Assembly: GCF_047807365.1 (NCBI RefSeq)
Contig: NZ_JBLOUI010000039.1
Coordinates: 1-24,072 of the forward strand
DNA length: 24,072 nt
Direction: 5' to 3'
Source: Peptacetobacter sp900539645
GTDB taxonomy: Bacteria; Bacillota; Clostridia; Peptostreptococcales; Peptostreptococcaceae
The stretch's first letter is position 1. The number at the start of each line of letters is the position of its first letter. Under the pieces are notes generated by a model. It made no database searches, was not told the DNA's origin, and saw only the letters and a program-made list of their open reading frames with translations. Of this stretch, positions 1-7,494 are shown one piece after another. The translations under genes were made by a program, and so were the position numbers.

Positions 1-110
1 CTAAAAGAGGATTAATAAGTTGCTTAGATTATTATATGAAATTGAACCGCGGAGTGCCGAACGGCACGCTCCGTGGTGTGAGAGGGGCTACAAGTTAGCC
101 CCTACTTGAT
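1..110 (+). mobile_element. Group II (IIC-like) intron, 3' end only (domains V and VI)
   Basis: Positions 47-76 fold as a group II domain V. The lower stem is 8 bp (47-54 with 69-76), the upper stem 4 bp (55-58 with 63-66), the tetraloop GAAC (59-62), and there is a two-base CG bulge at 67-68. The CGC at 48-50 sits where group IIC introns carry the catalytic triad. A second 8-bp hairpin (AGGGGCTA 83-90 with TAGCCCCT 96-103) fits domain VI, followed by CTTGAT, a usual intron 3' end. The sequence after 110 is a T-run, as expected for IIC introns, which insert next to intrinsic terminators. The reverse transcriptase ORF and the 5' end would lie left of the window. The identification rests on remembered structural pattern, not a database match. 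Confidence 0.75.
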
Positions 111-113
111 TTT

Positions 114-683
114 TTATAATTGTAGCTGCATAGATATTTCATCGTCGTATTTTCCGTCTATGCAAATATAGTCCTTTTTTATTCCTACAGTTTTAAATCC
201 ATATTTTTTATAAAGATTTATTGCAGCGCTATTTTCCCGTCTTACAGATAGAACTATATTTTTAATATTTTTTTCTTCTGCAAACTCTATAATTTCTTTT
301 GTTATAGCATTTCCAATACCTATTCCCCAAAATTCTTTAAGGACAGTTATAGAATATTCTACGTTGTGAGATAATCTTAATTCAGCAGAAGAATTAAGCT
401 CTGCAATGCAACAAAGAACTTCATCTATAAAACCAAGAATCATTATAGTCTTACTATTTCTATTGATGTTTGAGATTACTATTTTTTCTTCATAAGGTGT
501 TACAAAATATTCATCAGATGAAAAAGATAGATTATCGCTTTCATCTGAAGTTACTTTAAAGAAATTAACCACAGTTTCTGCATCAGCTGTGATAGCATTT
601 CTTAATGATAATATATCACCATTTAAAAGTTTTATGTCTTTCTCAAAATAAAAGGGATTGTTATTCCCTAAAAATTCACTCAT
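114..683 (-). CDS. GNAT family N-acetyltransferase
   Basis: This 189-residue protein is a predicted acetyl-CoA-dependent acyltransferase of the GNAT fold; its substrate cannot be read from the sequence. The acetyl-CoA binding motif A region is visible at about residues 112-135 (EFWGIGIGNAITKEIIEFA, with G-x-G-x-G/A spacing). The motif B helix NSAAINLYKKYGF at about 151-163 is typical of RimI/PaiA-like members. The N-terminal 80 residues are less conserved and look like a divergent first half. The ATG start is preceded on the minus strand by AAGGAG at good spacing. The gene is transcribed alone, divergent from aspS. Its stop codon lies only three bases from the inferred 3' end of a group II intron, so its own terminator may have been displaced. 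Confidence 0.85.
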   Translation of the reverse strand: MSEFLGNNNPFYFEKDIKLLNGDILSLRNAITADAETVVNFFKVTSDESDNLSFSSDEYFVTPYEEKIVISNINRNSKTIMILGFIDEVLCCIAELNSSAELRLSHNVEYSITVLKEFWGIGIGNAITKEIIEFAEEKNIKNIVLSVRRENSAAINLYKKYGFKTVGIKKDYICIDGKYDDEISMQLQL

Positions 684-707
684 ACAAACTCACTCCTTAC
701 AGAGTTC

Positions 708-736
708 ATAATATCAGAGAGAATATACTATGTCTA
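708..736 (-). promoter_or_regulatory. Sigma-A promoter of the GNAT gene
   Basis: On the minus strand TAGACA (736-731) and TATTAT (713-708) are separated by exactly 17 bp, with transcription expected to start about 15-20 bases before the ribosome binding site. No other good hexamer pair is seen upstream of this gene. Confidence 0.55.
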
Positions 737-788
737 CAATAGATATATAGTTAACATTAATACAATTATAGAAAAAATTAACATTGTA

Positions 789-817
789 TTCACAATAAAG
801 TGTTAATAGGATATAAT
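789..817 (+). promoter_or_regulatory. Sigma-A promoter of aspS
   Basis: TTCACA at 789-794 and TATAAT at 812-817 have a 17-bp spacer. The resulting leader is only about 90 nt and shows no T-box features (no long stem I and no terminator), so aspS here does not look tRNA-regulated. Confidence 0.6.
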
Positions 818-912
818 ATATACTATATGCAATTTATTAAATTGGAAAAGAATACTCTTGATTTATTAAATTGAGATTCAATATAGTTAAAATGAGGACG
901 GAGGTAATAAGT

Positions 913-2706
913 TTGGAAACAATAAAAGGTCTAAAAAGAAGCTGCTATTGTGGCGAATTAAGAGCTGAAAATATAGGACAGGAAGTTGTACTTATGGGAT
1001 GGGTACAGAAAAAGAGAAATCTTGGAGGTCTTGTATTCGTTGATTTAAGAGATAGAGGCGGAATATGCCAGATAGTATTCGATACAGATGTTGATAAAGA
1101 AGCTTTTGAAAAAGCTGAAAAACTAGGTTCAGAATATGTAATAGCTGTTAAAGGTGAAGTTAGAGAAAGACAGTCTAAAAACCCTAACATGCCAACAGGA
1201 GATGTTGAAGTATTCGCAAATGAATTAAGATTACTTAACAAATCAGAAACACCACCAATATACATAAAAGATGACGATGATGTTTCAGAAGCATTAAGAT
1301 TAAAATATAGATATCTTGATTTAAGAAAACCAAAAATGCAGAGAAACTTAATGTTAAGACATCAGGTTACTAACATAGTAAGAAGATACTTAACAGAACA
1401 GAACTTCTGTGAAATAGAAACACCATTCTTAGTTAAACCAACTCCAGAAGGTGCAAGAGACTACTTAGTGCCAAGTAGAGTTAATGAAGGTAAATTCTAT
1501 GCATTACCACAGTCACCACAGTTATTAAAACAGTTACTAATGGTTTCTGGTATGGATAGATACTTCCAAATAGTAAAATGTTTCAGAGATGAAGATTTAA
1601 GAGCAGACAGACAGCCAGAATTCACTCAGATAGACACAGAAATGTCTTTCGTTGAAGCAGAAGACGTTATGACAGTTATGGAAAAAATGGTTCAGGAAAT
1701 ATTCAAAGAAACTATAAACGTTGATATAGAACTTCCTCTACCAAGAATGACTTACGCAGAAGCTATGGACAGATATGGTTCAGATAAACCAGATACTAGA
1801 TTTGGATATGAATTTGTAAACATAACTGACTTAGTTGAAGGATGTGGATTTAAAGTATTCGCTGACTGTGCTGTAAAAGGTAAGAGTGTTAGAGGGATAA
1901 ATGTTGAAGGAATGGCTGAAAAATTCCCAAGAAAACAGATATCTCACTTAGAAGACTGTGCTAAAACTTACAAAGCAAAAGGGCTTGCATGGATGAAAAT
2001 AACTGAAGAAGGAGTAACATCTCCAATAGCTAAATTCTTCAGTGAAGAAGATTTAAATGCAATAGTTGAAAGAATGAACGGTAAAGTAGGAGATTTACTT
2101 CTATTCGTTGCTGACAAAGACGCTATAGTTTATGATGCGTTAGGACAGGTAAGACTTGCTGTTGCAGAAAAACTAGGAATATTAGAAGAAAAGAAAAATC
2201 AGTTCAACTTCTTATGGGTAACAGAATTCCCACTATTTGAAGAAGATGAAGAAAATGGAAGATATGTTGCTAAACACCATCCATTCACTTCTCCATTAGA
2301 TGAAGATATAGACAGACTTGATACTGATGAAAAAGATACATTAAGAGCAAAAGCATACGATATAGTATTAAATGGATACGAAGTAGGTGGAGGATCTGTG
2401 AGAATATCTGACTCTGAAGTTCAGAAAAAAATGTTCGCAGCTCTAGGATTAAGTGAAGAAGAAGCTTACAACAAATTCGGATTCTTACTAGATGCTTTCA
2501 AATATGGTGCACCACCACACGCTGGTATGGCATTTGGACTTGATAGATTAGTTATGCTACTTGCAGGAGTAGATAATATAAGAGAAGTTATAGCATTCCC
2601 TAAAAACCAGAACGCTATATGCCCAATGACAAATGCTCCAGCTCCAGCAGAAGATGCTCAGCTTGAAGAATTAAGCATAAAAGTAGATATAAAAGAAGAA
2701 AACTAA
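913..2706 (+). CDS. aspS: Aspartyl-tRNA synthetase
   Basis: The protein is a class II aminoacyl-tRNA synthetase that charges tRNA-Asp (or tRNA-Asp/Asn if non-discriminating) in the cytoplasm. In order it has an N-terminal OB-fold anticodon-binding domain (VVLMGWVQKKRNLGGLVFVDLRDR), class II motif 1 around ETPFLVKPTPEGARDYLVPS, motif 2 with FRDEDLRADRQPEFTQ, the bacterial GAD insertion domain (about residues 290-420), and motif 3 with GLDRLVMLLAG near the C-terminus. I chose TTG at 913 (597 residues, close to the usual 590) because CGGAGG at 899-904 sits 8 bases ahead of it. The in-frame TTG at 871 and ATG at 892 lack a ribosome binding site. The gene is monocistronic, without hisS beside it. 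Whether it also charges tRNA-Asn cannot be decided here. Confidence 0.96.
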   Translation: METIKGLKRSCYCGELRAENIGQEVVLMGWVQKKRNLGGLVFVDLRDRGGICQIVFDTDVDKEAFEKAEKLGSEYVIAVKGEVRERQSKNPNMPTGDVEVFANELRLLNKSETPPIYIKDDDDVSEALRLKYRYLDLRKPKMQRNLMLRHQVTNIVRRYLTEQNFCEIETPFLVKPTPEGARDYLVPSRVNEGKFYALPQSPQLLKQLLMVSGMDRYFQIVKCFRDEDLRADRQPEFTQIDTEMSFVEAEDVMTVMEKMVQEIFKETINVDIELPLPRMTYAEAMDRYGSDKPDTRFGYEFVNITDLVEGCGFKVFADCAVKGKSVRGINVEGMAEKFPRKQISHLEDCAKTYKAKGLAWMKITEEGVTSPIAKFFSEEDLNAIVERMNGKVGDLLLFVADKDAIVYDALGQVRLAVAEKLGILEEKKNQFNFLWVTEFPLFEEDEENGRYVAKHHPFTSPLDEDIDRLDTDEKDTLRAKAYDIVLNGYEVGGGSVRISDSEVQKKMFAALGLSEEEAYNKFGFLLDAFKYGAPPHAGMAFGLDRLVMLLAGVDNIREVIAFPKNQNAICPMTNAPAPAEDAQLEELSIKVDIKEEN

Positions 2707-2756
2707 TAATTATATTTTTAGAAATGTAAAATAAAAGTTAAATAAAAAAATAAAGA

Positions 2757-2785
2757 TAGACAAAATTATTAGAAAGATATATAAT
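2757..2785 (+). promoter_or_regulatory. Sigma-A promoter of the riboswitch-ATPase transcript
   Basis: TAGACA at 2757-2762 and TATAAT at 2780-2785 are spaced by 17 bp. Transcription would start near 2792, just ahead of the riboswitch aptamer. Confidence 0.55.
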
Positions 2786-2817
2786 ATCTATTACAGAATA
2801 ATATAAAATGATAATAC

Positions 2818-2973
2818 TTCTCGAAGGGGAGTAGCTTACACAGTTAAGTGCAGTTGGTCGTCAATACAGCATATATGCTCGGTCAACTGGCGAGGATAGA
2901 ATGTTAACCTTGATAGCGAGACCTTCAAAATAGACAACGGTTTATTTTGAAGGTTCGTATCAAGGTTTTTTTA
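2818..2973 (+). promoter_or_regulatory. yybP-ykoY (manganese) riboswitch with terminator
   Basis: The two conserved internal-loop segments of the yybP-ykoY aptamer are visible: GGGGAGTAGC at 2826-2835 and GATAGCGAGACC at 2912-2923. Between them is a paired arm, CAGTTG with CAACTG, holding the hairpin AGCATATATGCT. The 3' half forms a long stem, AACCTTGATA (2906-2915) with TATCAAGGTT (2958-2967) plus a 12-bp inner stem (2921-2932 with 2943-2954), followed by T7. The aptamer 3' arm and an intrinsic terminator therefore overlap. This class senses Mn2+ and generally turns on export genes when Mn2+ is high. The ATPase starts about 60 bases downstream. Confidence 0.88.
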
Positions 2974-3031
2974 TTACTCAAAATAAATCAAAAGGAATCA
3001 TATCTATTAGAGAAGAAAAGGAGGAATACTT

Positions 3032-5668
3032 ATGTTTTATCAGAAAAATTATGAAGAAGTTTTAAATGACTTAGAATCAAACGAAAATGGTTTAAGTCAA
3101 GAAAAAGCAAAAGAACTTTTAGAAAAACATGGCTACAACGAATTACAGGAAAAAGACAAAGTACCTGTATGGAAGCTATTTTTAGAAAGTTTTAAAGATC
3201 CACTAGTTATAATACTTCTTATAGCTGCAATAGTTCAGATTGCATTAGGTGAAACTATGGAATCTTTAATAATATTTGCAGTTATAATACTTAACAGTAT
3301 ACTTGGTGTTGTTCAGACAAAGAAAGCTGAAAGTTCATTAGACAGTTTAAAAGCTTTATCTGCACCAAACGCAAAGGTTATAAGAGATGGAAATAAATTA
3401 ACTATACCTGCTAAAGAATTAGTACCAGGGGATGTAGTAATACTTGAAGCAGGGGACTATGTACCAGCAGATGGTAGATTAATAGAAGCACAGACATTAA
3501 AATGTGTTGAAGGAATGCTTACAGGTGAATCAGAACCAGTATTAAAACACACAGATGTTATAGCTGAAGAATCTCCTCTAGGAGATCAGAAAAATATGGT
3601 ATTCAGTGGTTCAATGGTAGTTTACGGTAGAGGAACATTTGTAACAACTGGAACTGGTATGAACAGTGAAATGGGTAAAATAGCGGGACTTCTTGAAAAT
3701 GCAGACTCAAAACTTACTCCACTTCAGCAAAATATAGAAGCATTCAGTAAAAAATTAGGTGTTGGTATAACATTACTTGCACTATTAATATTCGGAATAC
3801 AGGTTGGTAAAGCGTTCATAATGGGAACAGGAAATATGGGTGAAGTAGTTCTTAGCTCATTTATGTTCGCAGTAGCAATAGCAGTTGCAGCAATACCAGA
3901 AGCATTATCATCAATAATGACTATAGTTTTAGCAGTTGGAACAAATAATATGGCTAAAAAACAGGCTATAATAAGAAAACTTCCTGCAGTTGAAACATTA
4001 GGTTCAGCAAAAGTTATATGTACAGATAAAACTGGTACACTTACTCAGAACAAGATGACAGTAGTAGATTTATATATGAATGGAACTGAATCAGAAGTTA
4101 TGAATTCAGCAGAAAGCTATGAATCTAATATACATAGCAGATTACTTACATTATGCTCAGTATTATGTAATGACTCTGCAATAGGTAGTGAAGGTCAGGA
4201 AATAGGTGACCCAACTGAAACAGCTTTAATCAACTTTGCAAATAAAAATGGATTAAACTATGAAGATATAAGAAATGAAAATCCTAGAGTTGAAGAATTA
4301 CCATTCGACTCAGATAGAAAATTAATGACAACTGTAAATAAAACTAGAGATGGATACTTTATGTTTACTAAAGGTGCTCCAGATATAATTTTCTCTAGAT
4401 CAAAATATGTTTTAATAAACGGAGAAAAGAAAGAACTTACAGAAGAAATAAAACAGCAGTTTAGAGCTCAGAACGAAGGATTCTCAAATAGAGCGCTAAG
4501 AGTTTTAGCATTTACATATAAAGAAGTAGAAGAAGGATTTGCTCCTTCAATAGAAGATGAAGATGATTTAACATTAATAGGTCTACTTGCAATGATAGAC
4601 CCTCCAAGAGCAGAAGTAATAGATGCAGTTGCAGAAGCTAAAGAAGCTGGAATAAAGACAGTTATGATAACTGGTGACCACAAAACAACAGCAGCTGCAA
4701 TAGCTAGAGAAATAGGAATAATGGAAGAAGGAGACTTAGCTTTAACAGGTCAGGAATTAGATGCACTTACAGAAGAAGAACTAGATGAAAAACTAGAAAA
4801 AATAACTGTATACGCAAGGGTTTCTCCAGAAAACAAAATAAGAATAGTAAGAGCTTGGCAGAAAAAAGACTGTGTATCAGCTATGACAGGTGACGGTGTA
4901 AATGATGCACCAGCTTTAAAACAGGCAGATATAGGTATAGGTATGGGTAGTGGTACAGATGTTGCAAAAGATGCCAGTGATATGGTACTAGTTGACGACA
5001 ACTTTGCAAGTATAGTAAATGCAGTTGAAGTTGGTAGAACAGTTTATAGCAATATAAAAAAATCTATAACATATTTATTCGCAGGTAACTTTGGAGCGAT
5101 AATAGCTATACTATTTGCAGTATTTGCTAACTGGACAAATCCATTTACAGCATTACAGCTTCTATTCATAAACCTTGTAAATGACTCACTTCCAGCAATA
5201 GCACTAGGATTTGAACCAACTGAAAGAGGAACAATGAAGAGAGCTCCAAGACCAGCAGGTGAAGGTATATTAGCTGATGGAACAATGCAGCGTGTAGTAT
5301 TTAGAGGTATTGTAATAGGTATAGTTACAATAATAGCCCAGTACATAGGAATGCAGGTATCACCAGAATTTGGTGTAGCTATGGCATTCACAACATTAAT
5401 ATTTGCAAGAACATTACAGACAATAGCAAGCCGTTCAAATGTAGATCCTGCAGTTAAAATAGGATTCTTCTCAAATAAATATGTTATCGGTGCTATGATA
5501 GTATGCTTCTTATTATACTCAATAGTATTAATACCAGCAGTAAGACCAATATTCTCAATACCACTAGCATTTGGTATGCAGGAACTTGGAATATGTATAG
5601 GACTTGCATTAATATCAACTCTTGTAATGGAAGTTGGTAAAATATTTATGAGAAATTCAGTTAAATAA
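3032..5668 (+). CDS. P2-type cation-transporting ATPase (probable Mn2+/Ca2+ exporter)
   Basis: This 878-residue protein is a P2A-type ATPase of the membrane. It has the N-terminal cation ATPase domain, actuator loop TGES (164-167), phosphorylation site DKTGT with Asp332, nucleotide-binding domain, hinge TGDGVNDAP (619-627) and ten expected membrane helices. In M4 the Glu of IPEAL (Glu290) matches SERCA Glu309, and in M6 Asn714 and Asp718 match SERCA Asn796 and Asp800. In M5 the SERCA Glu771 position is Ala689 (GNFGA), so one ion site (site II) appears kept and site I lost, as in PMR1-like pumps. The ATG has AAGGAGG ahead of it. The Mn2+ riboswitch upstream argues that export of Mn2+, possibly with Ca2+, is the relevant job; that is inference. 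Confidence 0.93.
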   Translation: MFYQKNYEEVLNDLESNENGLSQEKAKELLEKHGYNELQEKDKVPVWKLFLESFKDPLVIILLIAAIVQIALGETMESLIIFAVIILNSILGVVQTKKAESSLDSLKALSAPNAKVIRDGNKLTIPAKELVPGDVVILEAGDYVPADGRLIEAQTLKCVEGMLTGESEPVLKHTDVIAEESPLGDQKNMVFSGSMVVYGRGTFVTTGTGMNSEMGKIAGLLENADSKLTPLQQNIEAFSKKLGVGITLLALLIFGIQVGKAFIMGTGNMGEVVLSSFMFAVAIAVAAIPEALSSIMTIVLAVGTNNMAKKQAIIRKLPAVETLGSAKVICTDKTGTLTQNKMTVVDLYMNGTESEVMNSAESYESNIHSRLLTLCSVLCNDSAIGSEGQEIGDPTETALINFANKNGLNYEDIRNENPRVEELPFDSDRKLMTTVNKTRDGYFMFTKGAPDIIFSRSKYVLINGEKKELTEEIKQQFRAQNEGFSNRALRVLAFTYKEVEEGFAPSIEDEDDLTLIGLLAMIDPPRAEVIDAVAEAKEAGIKTVMITGDHKTTAAAIAREIGIMEEGDLALTGQELDALTEEELDEKLEKITVYARVSPENKIRIVRAWQKKDCVSAMTGDGVNDAPALKQADIGIGMGSGTDVAKDASDMVLVDDNFASIVNAVEVGRTVYSNIKKSITYLFAGNFGAIIAILFAVFANWTNPFTALQLLFINLVNDSLPAIALGFEPTERGTMKRAPRPAGEGILADGTMQRVVFRGIVIGIVTIIAQYIGMQVSPEFGVAMAFTTLIFARTLQTIASRSNVDPAVKIGFFSNKYVIGAMIVCFLLYSIVLIPAVRPIFSIPLAFGMQELGICIGLALISTLVMEVGKIFMRNSVK

Positions 5669-5697
5669 TTTAGTAAATAGAAAAATCCACAACGAAA

Positions 5698-5729
5698 AAA
5701 TAGGAAGTCTTAGGACTTTCTATTTTTTT
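5698..5729 (+). terminator. Intrinsic terminator after the P-type ATPase
   Basis: A 12-bp stem with one G-T pair (5698-5709 with 5714-5725), loop TTAG, is followed by a T-run. Confidence 0.8.
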
Positions 5730-5757
5730 GTTAAACAAAAGAGAAAAATTAACTTTA

Positions 5758-5786
5758 TTGAACTATTTTAGATAATAAGATATAAT
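5758..5786 (+). promoter_or_regulatory. Promoter of the MarR-type gene
   Basis: TTGAAC at 5758-5763 and TATAAT at 5781-5786 are spaced by 17 bp. The transcript would begin near 5793, about 34 nt before the chosen start codon. I see no copy here of the TTTAGT-N-ACTAAA palindrome found downstream of the gene. Confidence 0.6.
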
Positions 5787-5826
5787 GGTAGGAGTTAAAA
5801 AAATATGTATATAGGTGAGGGAAAAA

Positions 5827-6327
5827 ATGAACAGAAAAGATTTACTTCAAAAAATATTGGTATTCAAAAGAAATCTATCATTTACTTATTACAAATTTCT
5901 TTCGACTCCACATGAATATTATCCAGGTGAAAAAATGCATATGAGGGAAGTGCATGTAATCACAGAAATAGGTGAAAATGGATTGGATAATATCAGTGAA
6001 CTAAGCGAGAGGCTGAATATAACTAAAGGTGCAGTTTCTCAGTATCTAAAAAAATTAGAGAAAAAAGGGTTCATAGAAAGGGTACAAGAAAGCGAAGATA
6101 AAAGACAGTATTCTGTTAGATTGACTGAAAAAGGAAAAGAACTCGACAAAATACATACTAAATACGATGAAGAACAATACAAAAAAGCATATCCTTTCTT
6201 TAGTGAATTTACAGAAGAAGAACTAGAACTTATCTGTAGATTTGAAGCAAGATTTGCTGAATTTGGTGAAGAAATGCTAAAATACGAAAAAGATGAAAAT
6301 TCTGATTGGGGAAAGAACTACATCTAA
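5827..6327 (+). CDS. MarR family transcriptional regulator
   Basis: The 166-residue protein is a predicted dimeric winged-helix DNA-binding regulator. The helix-turn-helix lies at about residues 55-80 (ISELSERLNITKGAVSQYLK). It is followed by the wing, with the Asp-Lys-Arg pattern (ESEDKRQYSVRLTEKG) typical of MarR proteins. N- and C-terminal helices would form the dimer interface. ATG at 5827 is preferred because AGGTGAGG at 5813-5820 precedes it by 6 bases; the GTG at 5815 lies inside that site. The ligand is unknown. The next gene, an iron-sulfur flavoprotein, has two copies of a 13-bp palindrome in its control region that are the natural candidates for its operator, so it probably represses that gene. 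Confidence 0.9.
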   Translation: MNRKDLLQKILVFKRNLSFTYYKFLSTPHEYYPGEKMHMREVHVITEIGENGLDNISELSERLNITKGAVSQYLKKLEKKGFIERVQESEDKRQYSVRLTEKGKELDKIHTKYDEEQYKKAYPFFSEFTEEELELICRFEARFAEFGEEMLKYEKDENSDWGKNYI

Positions 6328-6337
6328 ATTAGTAGTA

Positions 6338-6366
6338 TTGACAAAAGAATAGTAAAAGATTATTAT
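6338..6366 (+). promoter_or_regulatory. Promoter of the flavodoxin/ferredoxin gene
   Basis: A near-consensus TTGACA (6338-6343) and TATTAT (6361-6366) have a 17-bp spacer. Transcription should start near 6372, at the first base of the hairpin and palindrome described next. Confidence 0.7.
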
Positions 6367-6370
6367 AAAG

Positions 6371-6455
6371 ATAGTTTAGTGACTAAATGATATAGTTGTA
6401 ATTTACAATATCGTAGTACTGAACTATTTTTTTGGAATATAGTTTAGTAACTAAA
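6371..6455 (+). promoter_or_regulatory. Palindromic operators and attenuator-like hairpin
   Basis: Two near-identical palindromes, TTTAGTGACTAAA (6375-6387) and TTTAGTAACTAAA (6443-6455), flank a third, TTGTAATTTACAA (6396-6408). Spacing and position at +1 fit operators for the adjacent MarR protein. In RNA, ATAGTTTAGT (6371-6380) pairs over 10 bp with ACTGAACTAT (6418-6427), directly followed by seven T (6427-6433), which makes an intrinsic terminator between promoter and gene. A second ATAGTTTAGT (6439-6448) could compete for the same partner. Operator function and attenuation are both inference. Confidence 0.5.
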
Positions 6456-6476
6456 ATAAAAATAGAGGTGATAATT

Positions 6477-7232
6477 TTGGTATATTCAATATACTTTAGT
6501 CCAACAGGTGGAACAGAAAAAGTTGTAGAAACACTAGCTTCTGTTTGTGAAAGTCATGAAAAAATAGATTTAACTCCACTTAAAGCTAAATCTAATAATG
6601 AGTTTAAAGAAGAAGATGTATGTTTAATAGCTGTACCTTCTTATGGAGGTAGAGTACCAGCAGTTGCAGTGGAAAGAATTTCTAAATTAAAAGGAAATAA
6701 TGCAAAAGCAGTTGCAGTTGTTGTATATGGTAATAGAGATTACGAAGATACTATGTTAGAGCTACAGGAAGTATTAGAAAATTGTGGCTTTAGAGTAGGT
6801 GCTATGGTTACAGCAATAGCAGAACATTCTGTAGAAAGAACTGTTGCTGCAAATAGACCGGATTCAAAGGATATAGATGAATTAACAAAATTTGCAAAAG
6901 AAATCAAAGAAAAATTTGATTCAGGTGATATAAACACAGAATTAAAACCAAAGGGAAATAAACCATACAGAGAATATAATGGTATACCTTTAAAACCAAA
7001 AGGATCTAGTGCATGTAATGGATGTGGTATATGTGTAAAAGTTTGTCCTGTTGGAGCAATTTCTAAGGAAAAACCTAAAAAGGTCGATAAAGAAAAATGT
7101 ATATCTTGTATGCGATGTATAAAAGTATGTCCATCTAATGCAAGAAAGGTAAATCCGATAATGAAAGCAGTAGCTGGTAAAAAACTTAAAAAATCATGTG
7201 CTGATAGAAAAGTAAACACTCTATTAATATAA
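6477..7232 (+). CDS. EFR1-type ferredoxin: flavodoxin domain fused to 2x[4Fe-4S]
   Basis: The 251-residue cytoplasmic protein joins an N-terminal flavodoxin-like domain to a C-terminal bacterial ferredoxin domain. The FMN phosphate loop is SPTGGTEK at about residues 8-15. The two cluster motifs are CNGCGICVKVCP and CISCMRCIKVCP at about residues 181-220. It should move electrons between an unknown donor and acceptor. The start is TTG at 6477, placed 5 bases after AGAGGTGA (6464-6471), which puts the flavodoxin strand VYSIYFSP right at the N-terminus as in the family. The upstream in-frame TTG at 6432 lies inside the operator/hairpin region and is unlikely. It follows the marR gene and is probably controlled by it. 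The electron partner cannot be inferred. Confidence 0.88.
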   Translation: MVYSIYFSPTGGTEKVVETLASVCESHEKIDLTPLKAKSNNEFKEEDVCLIAVPSYGGRVPAVAVERISKLKGNNAKAVAVVVYGNRDYEDTMLELQEVLENCGFRVGAMVTAIAEHSVERTVAANRPDSKDIDELTKFAKEIKEKFDSGDINTELKPKGNKPYREYNGIPLKPKGSSACNGCGICVKVCPVGAISKEKPKKVDKEKCISCMRCIKVCPSNARKVNPIMKAVAGKKLKKSCADRKVNTLLI

Positions 7233-7239
7233 AATTTTT

Positions 7240-7327
7240 TAATAAAGGCAAAGCAATAGACATTTAAATACGATGATAAAATAATTTGTCGTATAAAATT
7301 AGTTATTTGTTTTGCCTTTATTTTTTT
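7240..7327 (+). terminator. Intrinsic terminator after the ferredoxin gene
   Basis: The arm AATAAAGGCAAA near 7240-7251 pairs with TTTTGCCTTTATT ending about 7323, enclosing a smaller ACGA/TCGT hairpin. A T-run follows. Confidence 0.65.
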
Positions 7328-7329
7328 GA

Positions 7330-7358
7330 TTTACAACATAAATAAAATGTAATATAAT
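7330..7358 (+). promoter_or_regulatory. Probable argH promoter
   Basis: TTTACA at 7330-7335 and TATAAT at 7353-7358 are spaced by 17 bp. The leader of about 130 nt up to argH is AT-rich, and I see no stable hairpin or arginine-box palindrome in it. Confidence 0.5.
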
Positions 7359-7494
7359 TGAATTTATATAGTTTAACGAAAATTGAGAAAATTTAAATTA
7401 AAAGTTAGACTAATTAATAAAATAAAAATACCAATTTAAACGAATAAAGTAGAAAAAACTAAACCGAAATTTATCAAAATAGGAGGAGATTTTT

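Noticed and set aside
83..115. Hairpin followed by T-run as an ordinary terminator
   Set aside because: It forms a strong stem with a T-run, but the adjoining domain V structure and the CTTGAT end make intron domain VI the better explanation. The T-run would be the 3' exon.
871..912. N-terminal extension of AspRS from TTG 871 or ATG 892
   Set aside because: Neither start has a ribosome binding site, and the extension contains the CGGAGG that serves TTG 913. The shorter protein also fits the family length.
824..912. T-box leader ahead of aspS
   Set aside because: The leader is about 90 nt and lacks the T-box sequence, stem I and a terminator.
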